DNA from: Ruegeria arenilitoris
Lineage (GTDB): Bacteria > Pseudomonadota > Alphaproteobacteria > Rhodobacterales > Rhodobacteraceae
Length of the DNA stretch: 64,000 nucleotides
Reading direction: 5' to 3'
NCBI RefSeq assembly: GCF_013030985.1
Contig: NZ_WPYP01000004.1
Span: 62,001-126,000 of the forward strand
The position numbers and the translations under genes were made by a program. Shown here one piece after another: positions 10,217-18,053 of this stretch. The notes under the pieces are model-generated. The model was not told where the DNA came from. It was given only the letters and a program-made list of their open reading frames with translations, and did not search any database. Positions within the stretch are counted from its first letter, which is position 1; each line of letters begins with the position of its first letter.

Positions 10217-10229
10217 AGCGACTTACGAT

Positions 10230-10847
10230 TTACTCTTGATACAAGATATTGTGTACCGGCTTGAACGAACGTCTATGGTGTGGGGTCACACCAAGATTTT
10301 GCAGCGCTTCGCGGTGTTGTTTCGACGGATAACCCGCGTTTGTCTCCCACCCGTAGCCGGGATGCTGTTGCGCCAAATCCACCATCAGTTGATCGCGCCA
10401 GTTTTTGGCAACGATAGAAGCCGCCGCAATCGACACCGAATGCGCGTCGCCTTTGACCACGGCCTGCGACGGGATCGTTAACCCACGAGGAATCATGTTT
10501 CCGTCGATCAGCAGATAGTCGGGTGGTGGGTCCAGCGCGGCGACTGCACGCTCCATCGCCAGATGCGAGGCACGCAAGATGTTGTGTTCGTCGATCTCGG
10601 CCACCGAAGCCTCGGCTACCGTGACCTCGGCCCGGTCGCGCAGGGCGGCCTCCAGCGCGGCGCGGCGTTTGGCGGTCAGCTTCTTGGAATCGTTCAGCCC
10701 TTCGGGAATATTATCGGGGTTCAGAACCACAGCAGCCGCCACCACCGGCCCGGCCAGCGGCCCGCGCCCAACCTCATCCACGCCCGCGATCCGCAGGTAT
10801 CCCTGCGCCGCAGCGGCATTCTCAATCTCATAATCCGGTTTCGTCAT
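10230..10847 (-). CDS. rnhB: Ribonuclease HII
   Basis: RNase HII cleaves the RNA strand of RNA/DNA hybrids and removes single ribonucleotides from DNA. The 205-residue protein begins with the conserved GVDEVGRGPLAGPV segment (22-35), which holds the first catalytic acidic residues. LNDSKKLT and DYLLIDGN follow, and the C-terminus has the usual HRRSFKP motif. The ATG at 10847 was chosen because the upstream in-frame extension runs through the terminator hairpin of the preceding gene. It is upstream of ccrM on the same strand, a common alphaproteobacterial pairing. Confidence 0.95.
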   Translation of the reverse strand: MTKPDYEIENAAAAQGYLRIAGVDEVGRGPLAGPVVAAAVVLNPDNIPEGLNDSKKLTAKRRAALEAALRDRAEVTVAEASVAEIDEHNILRASHLAMERAVAALDPPPDYLLIDGNMIPRGLTIPSQAVVKGDAHSVSIAAASIVAKNWRDQLMVDLAQQHPGYGWETNAGYPSKQHREALQNLGVTPHHRRSFKPVHNILYQE

Positions 10848-10882
10848 GCCCCCGGAAAACCGCGTTTCTCCGCCCACCGCAA

Positions 10883-10916
10883 GAAAAAAAGAGAGGGCAG
10901 CTTGCGCCACCCTCTC
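10883..10916 (-). terminator. Rho-independent terminator of the 10959-11447 gene
   Basis: On the minus strand GAGAGGG and CCCTCTC pair across a 12-nt loop and are followed at once by TTTTTTTCTT. It separates the small secreted-protein gene from rnhB. Confidence 0.85.
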
Positions 10917-10958
10917 CCTGTACGGCACTTCTGTGGCGCCGCTCCTGCTCGAAAACTG

Positions 10959-11447
10959 TTACTTGTAACTCACCCGGTATCCGTTCTGGCGCAAACAGCC
11001 AGGGTGGTACGCCCGCTTGACTTTTTTGCCATTCCAGAACCTGACCTTGCACTGGTCCGGCAGGCTATTGCTGTATTTGTAATGCTTGCTCAGGCAGTTC
11101 TTGCCCAACAGCGGTTGATCGGGCGAGAACCCATGGAAAGTGCGCAAGCATCGTTGCGGCAGGCTATAGCGCGCAACCCGTTCCGGCAGCGGACGGACGT
11201 CGTGCGGCCTGCGCTTTGGCTTTGTGTACACGTGGTCCTGGGGCGCCTTATAAACATGATTGTAGTTATTCGTAACGGTGTTCTTCTTGTTTTCATCGTT
11301 GAGATGCTTCACCGCAACGCCAAGCAGCGCGATGGCTGCCAATCCACCAAGGATATCTTCGACATCGGCCGCCCGCGCCTGCGACGCCGAAATTCCGGTG
11401 ATGGCAACCGCAGAGGCCACGATCAGGGCGATGAATTTCTTATGCAT
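10959..11447 (-). CDS. Small secreted cysteine-containing protein, unknown function
   Basis: I do not recognise a domain in this 162-residue protein. It begins with a clear Sec signal peptide (about 1-27, ending ASQARA before ADVED), then a hydrophobic helix around 31-46 that could be a second membrane segment, then a basic, Tyr/His/Lys-rich region. Four cysteines lie in the mature C-terminal half (RCLR, NCLS, QCKV, GCLR), which would allow two disulfides in the periplasm. It is monocistronic: it has its own terminator and is divergent from the next small secreted-protein gene. It probably acts in the envelope; no enzymatic motif is visible. Confidence 0.7.
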   Translation of the reverse strand: MHKKFIALIVASAVAITGISASQARAADVEDILGGLAAIALLGVAVKHLNDENKKNTVTNNYNHVYKAPQDHVYTKPKRRPHDVRPLPERVARYSLPQRCLRTFHGFSPDQPLLGKNCLSKHYKYSNSLPDQCKVRFWNGKKVKRAYHPGCLRQNGYRVSYK

Positions 11448-11623
11448 GGTGCTTGTCCTTCAGAAGTCTCAGGTGACCCGTTTGCGGGCCGTGTGCTCAA
11501 TGCCCTGACACTGGGTGTTCCCTGCCCAGACAAGCAATAACGACCCCTTGTTATCCGATATCAGCCCCGCCAAACCCCTTGGGTTATTGAATATCGCGCC
11601 AACCCATGCGCAGGATGCGGCCT

Positions 11624-11911
11624 ATGAAACAGCTCCTCTCTTCTCTGGCCCTGCTGGCCCTGATATCGCTTGGCTCGGCCGCCACGGCGGCCGATTGCTA
11701 TGCGGATTACAAGGCCAAACAGGACAATCCGCTGCGCCTGCACTATGGCGTCATGCAGGTGTCGGCCTGCGACAAGGGGCAGGCAAAACGTGAAGTCGCC
11801 CAGCGCCTAAAGGGCGCGGGCTGGACCCTGCTGAACGTCATGTCCGTGTTCGGGCCGGAAGGGTTGGAGAAAAGGAAGGCCAATGCCGGACAATTCTATC
11901 TCCGTTACTGA
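11624..11911 (+). CDS. Small secreted protein, unknown function
   Basis: This 95-residue protein has a cleavable signal peptide (about 1-23, cut after ATAA) and a mature domain of about 70 residues with two cysteines that could form one disulfide. The C-terminal half (REVAQRLKGAGWTLLNVMSVFGPEGL) looks like a small alpha/beta fold. Three in-frame ATGs exist at 11606, 11615 and 11624; the last leaves an AGGA box at a suitable distance and a typical Lys-containing signal start. Its last 29 bp contain the ribosome site and start of the next gene, so the two should be coupled. Confidence 0.65.
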   Translation: MKQLLSSLALLALISLGSAATAADCYADYKAKQDNPLRLHYGVMQVSACDKGQAKREVAQRLKGAGWTLLNVMSVFGPEGLEKRKANAGQFYLRY

Positions 11912-12584
11912 GGCCCGCCGATCCGGTGTCAGACTGGTCGGCGCGGGCATCGCGGCGATCGTGTTGATTCTGGTGACAGCGGCGATCTTCCTGTTCTGGA
12001 CCCTGCCCGACGCAAACGCCTTCAACGCGCGGGTTGAGCGGCTGTTCATCGAAAGCGACCTGACCTCGCAGACTGAAATCCGGCTTTTGGAGATTCTGGC
12101 ACAATCCGGCACGGCCTTTGCCGACACGTTGTCCAGCTATCGCATGGTGATCTTCGTGCTGCTGGTTTTCGCCACCGCAATGCTGGTGACCGCGCTGGTG
12201 TTTCTGGTGATGTTGGTGTTGCTGAACCGCCGGATGGCACAGATCGAACGCACTGGCATTCAGGTCACCTCTTTGCTGATCAGCCGCGAGGAAAACACCG
12301 TCTACTTGAACAATATGGATTTCAAATTGACCCCGGCGGCGATGGAGACCCTGTCGGTTTTGGCCGAATCCCGTCTGGATGATGAGGTCCTGTCGGGCGT
12401 GCAGATCGAGGCGATGATATCCGGCAAAGACGCCGCCGACTGTGACGAGGCCGCAGGCGCCACCCGGATCAAACGGCTGCGAGATGCCCTTGGCAACCAG
12501 ATGGTCAGTGAGTTGCTGGTCAAGAACATCGCCAAAAAGGGCTATATGCTGTCGATTGAAAAAGACGTGATCCAGATGGTCTGA
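11883..12584 (+). CDS. Membrane-anchored winged-helix (OmpR/ToxR-like) DNA-binding protein
   Basis: The 233-residue protein has two strong transmembrane segments (about 18-40 and 88-114) separated by a roughly 45-residue loop, probably periplasmic. A cytoplasmic C-terminal region (135-226) ends in a pattern typical of OmpR/PhoB-type winged helices: LTPAAMETLSVLAES, then TRIKRLRDALG, then LVKNIAKKGYMLS. It resembles a membrane-bound one-component regulator of the ToxR/CadC kind, but with membrane segments N-terminal to the DNA-binding domain. The start ATG follows an AAGGA box inside the preceding secreted-protein gene. Targets are unknown; the adjacent secreted protein and the downstream cyclase fusion are candidates. 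Confidence 0.65.
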   Translation: MPDNSISVTEARRSGVRLVGAGIAAIVLILVTAAIFLFWTLPDANAFNARVERLFIESDLTSQTEIRLLEILAQSGTAFADTLSSYRMVIFVLLVFATAMLVTALVFLVMLVLLNRRMAQIERTGIQVTSLLISREENTVYLNNMDFKLTPAAMETLSVLAESRLDDEVLSGVQIEAMISGKDAADCDEAAGATRIKRLRDALGNQMVSELLVKNIAKKGYMLSIEKDVIQMV

Positions 12585-12687
12585 TCCTGCCGCGTTGCAC
12601 AAGGCACGTTCGATAAAATGCCGGTGACACCCCTTGGAATGCGGCAGTGAAAGGCCCATCCTATAAAGACTCGCGTCAGGGAGTCTG

Positions 12688-14262
12688 ATGATGAATGTGC
12701 ACACCACCCCAAAGACCAAAGGTTATGGCATCTCGGTCGAAGAGCTGACCGGTCGGGTTGCGATCTACCGCGACGACATCCTTCTTGCCGAAAGCAGCAA
12801 CGCCAAGGTCATGTATGAAACGCGGCTGCCGGCCACGATCTATATCCCGCGGGACGACGTCTGCATCGATCTTGGCGACGAAACCGAGCTGCAGACCTTT
12901 TGCCCTTTCAAAGGGACCGCGACCTATCACGATGTCATTCTGGATGGTCAGCAACTGGCCAATTCCGTCTGGGCCTATGAGGACGCCCTGCCCGAAAGCG
13001 CGGCCATTCAGGGCCATATCGGATTCATGCCCGCAGCCTATACGCGGATCGATCTGGGCGAAAACAATCTGCGCGACCCCGAGGATGGCAATATCAGCGG
13101 CCCTCTGATCGACTGGCTGATGCGCGGCGCGTCCGAGAACCAGACCCCCGAAGCCTTCACCAAAGCCCTGGCCGAGAAAATGCTGGAACACGGTATTGCA
13201 ATCCAGCGGCTCAGCATTCTGGCCTGGTCGCTGCATCCGTTGATCGCGGGTAAACACTATATCTGGGAAAAGGGCGCGGCCGAGATCTCGACCAATGTGC
13301 CCACCTATGAGATCCACGACCACCCGGCCTATATCAACAGCCCCCTGCGCCACGTATCGAACGGTCTGGGCGGGGTGCGTCAGCGGCTGAACGACGAAAA
13401 CCCGCAGAACAGCTTTCCGATCATGGAGGATTTGCGCGCCAAGGGGGCAACCGACTATGTCGCCATGCCGTTGCCGTTTTCGGACGGGCGGACCAACGTT
13501 CTGACGCTGACCTGTGACCACCCGGATGGGTTCACCACCGAAAATCTGGGACTGGTGTTCGAATGCTCTTCGGTCATCGCCCGGTTTTATGAGGTCTTCA
13601 TGCAGCGTGAAAATGCCCAGGTTCTGCTGGAAACCTATGTGGGCAAACGTTCCGGCGCGCGCGTTCTGGGGGGTGAAATCCGGCGCGGGGACGGGGATGA
13701 GATCGACGCTGCCATCATGTTCTGCGACCTGCGCAATTCCACCAGTCTGGAAGAACAGCTCGGCCGCACCGCCTATATCAACCTGTTGAACGAGTTCTTT
13801 GAAACCGTTTCCGGCATCGTGCATGAGAATGGCGGCGAGGTTCTCAAGTTCATCGGCGACGCTGTGCTGGCAGTATTCCCAGCCGGAGAAGACTCGGAGT
13901 CGGCCCGTTGGAATGCCCAGCGCTCAGCCATCGAAATCGTCGAAAAACTGGGTGAGCTGCGCCTATCCGGGTCTGATACCCACTGTGATTGCTCGATCGG
14001 TGTCGCCTATGGGCGTGTTACCTATGGCAATGTCGGATCACGCGAACGGCTGGATTTCACCGTCATCGGACAGGCCGCAAACGTGGCGGCCCGATTGGGG
14101 GAATATGGCAAAAAGGTCGGTCACCGTATTGTCGTCTCGGCTGATATTCAGCCGGCTTGTGCCAATGCGTTGCCGCTGGGGGATGTCAAACTGCACAACG
14201 TGTCCCAGCCTGTCACATCCTTTGCCCTGCGAACCTCAGCAGATGAGGTATTAAGCAGCTAA
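12688..14262 (+). CDS. DUF427-class III adenylate cyclase fusion protein
   Basis: This 524-residue protein appears soluble. Residues about 10-105 match the DUF427 fold (LPATIYIPRDDV, then TFCPFKGTATYHDV). A middle region (150-315; RLSILAWSLHPLIAG) resembles the sensor segment of alphaproteobacterial cyclases. A class III cyclase domain follows from about 338, with metal aspartates at Asp347 (IMFCDLRNST) and Asp391 (FIGDAVLAVF) and VIGQAANVAARL near the C-terminus. It probably makes cAMP in the cytoplasm under control of the N-terminal domains. A GGGAG box precedes the ATGATG start. It is convergent with the flagellar DUF1217 gene. Confidence 0.85.
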   Translation: MMNVHTTPKTKGYGISVEELTGRVAIYRDDILLAESSNAKVMYETRLPATIYIPRDDVCIDLGDETELQTFCPFKGTATYHDVILDGQQLANSVWAYEDALPESAAIQGHIGFMPAAYTRIDLGENNLRDPEDGNISGPLIDWLMRGASENQTPEAFTKALAEKMLEHGIAIQRLSILAWSLHPLIAGKHYIWEKGAAEISTNVPTYEIHDHPAYINSPLRHVSNGLGGVRQRLNDENPQNSFPIMEDLRAKGATDYVAMPLPFSDGRTNVLTLTCDHPDGFTTENLGLVFECSSVIARFYEVFMQRENAQVLLETYVGKRSGARVLGGEIRRGDGDEIDAAIMFCDLRNSTSLEEQLGRTAYINLLNEFFETVSGIVHENGGEVLKFIGDAVLAVFPAGEDSESARWNAQRSAIEIVEKLGELRLSGSDTHCDCSIGVAYGRVTYGNVGSRERLDFTVIGQAANVAARLGEYGKKVGHRIVVSADIQPACANALPLGDVKLHNVSQPVTSFALRTSADEVLSS

Positions 14263-14273
14263 CGTCCGTTGTT

Positions 14274-14314
14274 GCGATCAGAAGAGGGCCGAACCAATGC
14301 TGCCCCGTGATCGC
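14274..14314. terminator. Nested hairpin between convergent cyclase and DUF1217 genes
   Basis: An outer stem GCGATCA (14274-14280) / TGATCGC (14308-14314) encloses a GGGC/GCCC inner stem. The structure fills nearly all of the 54-bp convergent gap and has no T-tract. Confidence 0.45.
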
Positions 14315-14316
14315 CA

Positions 14317-15108
14317 TCACGCCCCCAGCAGGAGCAGCGCGGTCTGAGCGGGTGAAATCGTGCTCTGCAACTGTGCAATCTGGCTGCGGGCAAGATAGCG
14401 GTCGGTCAGCTGCGCCACCGCCGTCTCATCCGTAAACTGCGACAGATCATCCGACCCGGTCACACCCGACAGCCGGTCTTTGAACACCTCAAGCTGCCGG
14501 TCGATATCCAGCTGGGCAAAGCTGGACGGCAGGCCAAGCGCTGTTTCCATCATGCTGCGCAGTGGCGGCAGGCTCATCAGATCGAACCACTTGGTGTCCG
14601 CACTTCCGCTTTGCCCGGCCAGATCGACCAGAGCGTGCTGCGCATACAGCGCAATCCGCATGGTTTCGTCGGACTCGCCCACCGCGATTTCGAACCGGGA
14701 TACGTCGTTGTCGCGTGCAATGTCCTCCATGAAGGTCACCAGCCCCGTCCGGCGTATTTCCCCCGGCCCCAGACCGAAGGCTTCGGAAAACTCCCGATAC
14801 CTGCCGTCCGACAGCCGGTTTGACAGCGCATCATCGGCACTGGTGCCATCGGACAGCACCTTCTGGATGAAGTAGCGATTATTGATATCGTCTTCCAAAC
14901 CGAAGGCACCCAGGGCGACCTGCAACAAGCGGCGGTCCGACACCAAATCCTCGGCCGTTTGCACCTTTCCGATGTTGTCCAGAAAATACTGCCGTTCCCT
15001 CTCGTTGACGGATGACGAGGAGAAGCTGTCGAGCTGCGCCTCATAGGTGCGCTGCAGAAACCGCCAGCCCACCAAACCGCCCGTGGGGATGACAGGCTGG
15101 AATGTCAT
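14317..15108 (-). CDS. DUF1217 flagellar-cluster protein
   Basis: This 263-residue, mostly helical protein belongs to the DUF1217 family found in flagellar regions of Rhizobiales and Rhodobacterales. It shows the family pattern: an N-terminal GWRFLQRTYEAQ, a region of repeated FGLEDDI/FGLGPGEI motifs, and a hydrophobic C-terminus. No signal peptide or catalytic motif is visible. The start chosen is the ATG at 15108, which overlaps the flbT stop (ATGA), so it is the third gene of the flaF-flbT operon. Its role in the flagellum is not established; a structural or assembly function is likely. Confidence 0.78.
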   Translation of the reverse strand: MTFQPVIPTGGLVGWRFLQRTYEAQLDSFSSSSVNERERQYFLDNIGKVQTAEDLVSDRRLLQVALGAFGLEDDINNRYFIQKVLSDGTSADDALSNRLSDGRYREFSEAFGLGPGEIRRTGLVTFMEDIARDNDVSRFEIAVGESDETMRIALYAQHALVDLAGQSGSADTKWFDLMSLPPLRSMMETALGLPSSFAQLDIDRQLEVFKDRLSGVTGSDDLSQFTDETAVAQLTDRYLARSQIAQLQSTISPAQTALLLLGA

Positions 15109-15506
15109 TGCTGATACGCCATCAAGCGTTCTTCGCGCGGCAACAATGCGCGCAGCGATTTCAGGCACTTGTAGTACTGCTCGGCCAACAAGGCCTCGGT
15201 CGCCTCGGACAGAACACGACGGCTGTCCGCGTCGGTGAAGACCTGGCTCAGCTCTTCGACCCGGCGCAGCAGCTGCTGACGGGCGCGATCGGGCTCCGTA
15301 TCACCGGACAACACAAGCTGCGCGGCGTAACAGACCCGCCGGACCGGGGTGTTCACCTCATCCGGGTGGATGGCGTCCCGCAAGCGCAGGACGTTGGCAT
15401 CGGGTGTCATGATCGAGAACCGACTGCGACGATCCCCGTTTTCAACAACCACACCATTGATCAGCACCCTCTCTTTCGGTGCCAGCTTCAAAACCAGCCC
15501 GCCCAT
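15105..15506 (-). CDS. flbT: Flagellin post-transcriptional regulator FlbT
   Basis: FlbT is a small cytoplasmic protein that in Caulobacter binds the 5' untranslated region of flagellin mRNA and promotes its decay until the hook is complete. The 133-residue protein has the typical start LVLKLAPKERVLINGVVVENGDRRSRF, residues placing it firmly in the family. The ATG at 15506 overlaps the flaF stop (TGATG); a GTG one codon upstream is the alternative. It follows flaF and precedes the DUF1217 gene, with overlaps at both ends. Confidence 0.93.
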   Translation of the reverse strand: MGGLVLKLAPKERVLINGVVVENGDRRSRFSIMTPDANVLRLRDAIHPDEVNTPVRRVCYAAQLVLSGDTEPDRARQQLLRRVEELSQVFTDADSRRVLSEATEALLAEQYYKCLKSLRALLPREERLMAYQQ

Positions 15507-15880
15507 CACGTGGCCCCCATTTGCCGCAGGCCGCGCAGTACGGCCATGTTGATCTCAAGCAGAGGTTCCACGGTCGCCTTGTTGCCCAGAACCTGGCTGC
15601 TGTGCTGTTCGGTGAACTCGGCCAGATAGAAAATCCGGGCCCGCAACTCGTTGGGCAAAGCATTGTCCGAATCCGAGACACCGCTGGCCAGAACGGTCCA
15701 AAGACGGCGATTTTCGTGCAGTGCCTGAACGAATCCGCCAAAATCCGATTTTTGCCGGGCGGCGGCAGCCTTGAGCCGATGCGTGATCTTTGAAATCGCC
15801 TCGTACTCGGTGTCGCGCGGTGTGCGCGTGGGGGCGGCGGTCTGCGCATAGGCTCGCTGTGCAAGAGTGTGCGGTGTCAC
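15506..15880 (-). CDS. flaF: Flagellin synthesis regulator FlaF
   Basis: FlaF is needed for flagellin translation and secretion and works against FlbT. The 124-residue protein carries the family signature AQRAYAQTAAPTRTPRDTEYEAI at its N-terminus (cited here only as the region 5-27) and is helical throughout. The start is taken as the GTG at 15880, because the AAGGA box sits correctly before it, whereas the upstream TTG start would put that box inside the coding region. It lies between fliC and flbT on the same strand. Confidence 0.9.
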   Translation of the reverse strand: MTPHTLAQRAYAQTAAPTRTPRDTEYEAISKITHRLKAAAARQKSDFGGFVQALHENRRLWTVLASGVSDSDNALPNELRARIFYLAEFTEQHSSQVLGNKATVEPLLEINMAVLRGLRQMGAT

Positions 15881-15919
15881 TTGAAATCCTTCCAATAATC
15901 CGTCTTTTGACGATCAGGG

Positions 15920-15943
15920 CCGGGGCGCGCTTCCACGCCCCGG
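15920..15943 (-). terminator. Hairpin between fliC and flaF
   Basis: CCGGGGCG (15920-15927) and CGCCCCGG (15936-15943) form a perfect 8-bp GC stem with an 8-nt loop, 15 bp after the fliC stop. There is no adjacent T-tract, so it may be a partial terminator or a 3'-end stabiliser that keeps flagellin mRNA more abundant than flaF-flbT. Confidence 0.5.
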
Positions 15944-15957
15944 TCAGGTTCCGAGAT

Positions 15958-17169
15958 TTAGCGGAACAGAGACAGGATCGACTGCGGCGCCTGATTGGCG
16001 ATCGACAGAGACTGGGTGGCCAGCTGCTGTTGGACCTGCAGGGCCTGCAGACGGGCCGAAGTCTCTTCCATGTCGGCGTCAACCAGCGAACCGATACCGG
16101 ATTTGAACGAGTCAGCCAGGTTCGAGATGAACTCTTTCTGGGTCTCGATCCGGCCCTGCGACGAACCGAATGCAGCCGAAGCGTCAATCGAGGTGTCGAT
16201 CAAGGTTTCAATCGTTGCCATAGCCGCGGTTGCGCCAGCGCCGGTCGAAACGTCAATGCCGGTCAACGCGCCCAGACCGCCCGAGCCTGCGTTCACGTAC
16301 TGAGCCGAGAAGGAGACGTCATTACCAGTTGCATTGGCGACCGACAGCGTGCCTTGAGTGCCCGAGTCGTAGTCAACGGTCAAACCGGTGATGCCCAATT
16401 CGTCGATCTTTGCCTTCAGGCCCACAGCGACAAGGTCACCTGTTGTTGTCGCAGCAGCGTCCGCAGCCGAGACGGTGTAGGAAACGACTTGATCGTTAAT
16501 CGCGACAACAACCTTGTCACCCGCGGCAAAAGCACCGCTGGATTCATCTGTCACCAGCGCAGTTGCCGAGGTTGCACCATTGTCGATGGTCGCGCCCACC
16601 CGGTCGTTGCCGGTTGAGGCACCTGTCGAGCCGTCAAACACCTGTGCCGCAGTGTAGCCGCCAGTCGACAGGTTCTGACCCGCCACAGATATCGACGAAG
16701 CGGTCACCGCACCTGTGTTGTCACGATCGAGCGAGGCCAGGATCGAAGCAGAACCTGAAGACCCGTCCACCAGGTTCAGGCCGTTGAACTGCGCCGCACT
16801 AACAACCGAGTTGATCTGATCTTTCAGAGCGGTCACGTCATCATTGATCTTGCCGCGATCCACGTTGTCTTCCTGTGCCGCGACGATCTTGCCCTTCATC
16901 TGGGTCAGCAGATCGGTCACTGTTTCAGCGGCATTCCGGGCCACTGCAACAGTCGATTCACCCAGCGCCAGGCTGTCCTTGATCGCGTTGAAACCATTGA
17001 CGTCGGATTCCATGACCTTAGAGATCGCCCAGACGGCCGAGTTGTCCTTGGCGGTTGCGACGTCCTTACCGGTCGAGATCGCGTTCTGGGTCTGTGCCAG
17101 GTTCTTGTTGACCGATTTCAGAGTTTGCAGCGCAACCATTGCGCCGTTGTTGGTCAGAATGCTGGACAT
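15958..17169 (-). CDS. fliC: Flagellin
   Basis: This 403-residue flagellar filament protein has conserved D0/D1 helical ends: N-terminus MSSILTNNGAMVALQTL with the TAKDNSAVWAISKVM region near residues 40-55, and C-terminus ending LATQSLSIANQAPQSILSLFR (last 20 or so residues). The central 150-330 part is Gly/Ala/Ser/Thr/Asp-rich, as expected for the variable surface domain. It is exported by the flagellar type III system and has no cleaved signal. The frame extends 17 codons upstream, but the ATG at 17169 follows an AAGGA box and gives the normal flagellin start. Regulators flaF and flbT follow. Confidence 0.95.
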   Translation of the reverse strand: MSSILTNNGAMVALQTLKSVNKNLAQTQNAISTGKDVATAKDNSAVWAISKVMESDVNGFNAIKDSLALGESTVAVARNAAETVTDLLTQMKGKIVAAQEDNVDRGKINDDVTALKDQINSVVSAAQFNGLNLVDGSSGSASILASLDRDNTGAVTASSISVAGQNLSTGGYTAAQVFDGSTGASTGNDRVGATIDNGATSATALVTDESSGAFAAGDKVVVAINDQVVSYTVSAADAAATTTGDLVAVGLKAKIDELGITGLTVDYDSGTQGTLSVANATGNDVSFSAQYVNAGSGGLGALTGIDVSTGAGATAAMATIETLIDTSIDASAAFGSSQGRIETQKEFISNLADSFKSGIGSLVDADMEETSARLQALQVQQQLATQSLSIANQAPQSILSLFR

Positions 17170-17278
17170 AGCTTTCTTCCTTTTCCGTTCGGGCCCTTTA
17201 CGCCCATGCTTACCCCGCACTACATGCGGGCTTTGACGTCTTTCTGATCAATGCGATCCGCCGTCGGGCCGTTCGCGC

Positions 17279-17296
17279 CACCTGCTGTTTCAGGTG
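17279..17296 (-). promoter_or_regulatory. Inverted repeat in the fliC upstream region
   Basis: CACCTG (17279-17284) and CAGGTG (17291-17296) form a perfect 6-bp inverted repeat with a 6-nt loop, about 110 bp before the fliC start. It lies in the 209-bp gap that must contain the flagellin promoter and 5' leader, so it could be an operator or an mRNA hairpin. Confidence 0.35.
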
Positions 17297-17378
17297 CACG
17301 ACCACCTTTGCCCCTGATCCCCTAACGGAGTGCTAAAGCGCCCAAGCCAGAAAATTCGGATTTGAATCAAACCCGTCG

Positions 17379-17738
17379 CTACGCCCGTTTTTCCAGCTTT
17401 GCATGGTGGCGCACGGTGTATCCGTTGCGCTGACCATCGGCGCCATAGGTGCTGAATTCCTGCCGCACGCGGCGCAGCTCGGCCATACGGCTGGCCACGG
17501 CGCGAATCCCCTCTGCCGCGCTGTTCAGCAAGGCCTGATTGCGTTCGACCTTCTCTTGCAGGCGAATCAGCTCGGCACTGTCAAAGACCTGAAGCTCATT
17601 GATCGCCCCGATCAGCTTTTCCTTTTCCGGGGCCATGTGATTCAGCCGGTCCAGATCCCCGTCGACAAGCGCGGTGCGCTCAAGGTCCAGCACTTCTTCC
17701 AAGGATTGGATCAGGTCGGTGTCAGCTTTGGTCGGCAT
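17379..17738 (-). CDS. flgN: FlgN-like flagellar export chaperone
   Basis: The 119-residue, predominantly helical protein shows coiled-coil character over about 5-95 (SLEEVLDLERTALVDG, RLQEKVERNQALLNSAAEGI). Size, helicity and position match FlgN, the cytoplasmic chaperone of the hook-filament junction proteins FlgK and FlgL. Sequence conservation in this family is low, so the call leans on context. It overlaps the upstream rod-binding-protein gene by 17 bp and lies upstream of fliC. Confidence 0.65.
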   Translation of the reverse strand: MPTKADTDLIQSLEEVLDLERTALVDGDLDRLNHMAPEKEKLIGAINELQVFDSAELIRLQEKVERNQALLNSAAEGIRAVASRMAELRRVRQEFSTYGADGQRNGYTVRHHAKLEKRA

Positions 17739-18003
17739 TGGTTTTCTCCATCATGGATTGGAACAGGATTTCGGACAGACCGACGCCACCGGCCTCGGCC
17801 AGCGCGCGCGCCTGATGCTGCACAAGAAAAGAGGAAAACTGATCCTCCCCCGCTCCGCCGCCGAAGGATCGGCGCGCCTCGCCCAATCCGGACGCCTTGA
17901 GCATTTCAGCCAGAAACGCAGCCTCCAACTCGACTGCGGCGGTCTGCACTTTCTGGGGTGTCGTCGGTGGTTGCGGGACAGGAGGGGTCGCAGAAACCTT
18001 CAT
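17722..18003 (-). CDS. Rod-binding protein (FlgJ N-terminal domain only)
   Basis: The 93-residue protein corresponds to the N-terminal rod-capping domain of FlgJ (ELEAAFLAEMLKASGLGEA, then FSSFLVQHQARALAEAGGVGLSEIL). The peptidoglycan-hydrolase domain of enterobacterial FlgJ is absent, as is usual in Alphaproteobacteria, where a separate muramidase opens the wall. The ATG at 18003 has a GGAG box six bases before it; an ATG at 18024 is possible but lacks a good site. It is divergent from fliK and upstream of the flgN-like gene. Confidence 0.8.
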   Translation of the reverse strand: MKVSATPPVPQPPTTPQKVQTAAVELEAAFLAEMLKASGLGEARRSFGGGAGEDQFSSFLVQHQARALAEAGGVGLSEILFQSMMEKTNADQS

Positions 18004-18053
18004 TGCTTTCTCCGAAATTTGCATCGAACTTTCTTGATCAAAGGCGAAAGCGG

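Noticed and set aside
12676-13824. Minus-strand 382-codon open frame opposite the DUF427-cyclase gene
   Set aside because: The plus strand encodes two recognisable domains with catalytic residues; the minus-strand product matches nothing.
15958-17169. Repetitive Ala/Ser/Thr/Gly stretches in the flagellin centre as a repeat element
   Set aside because: This is the normal low-complexity variable domain of flagellin, with no ordered DNA repeat unit.
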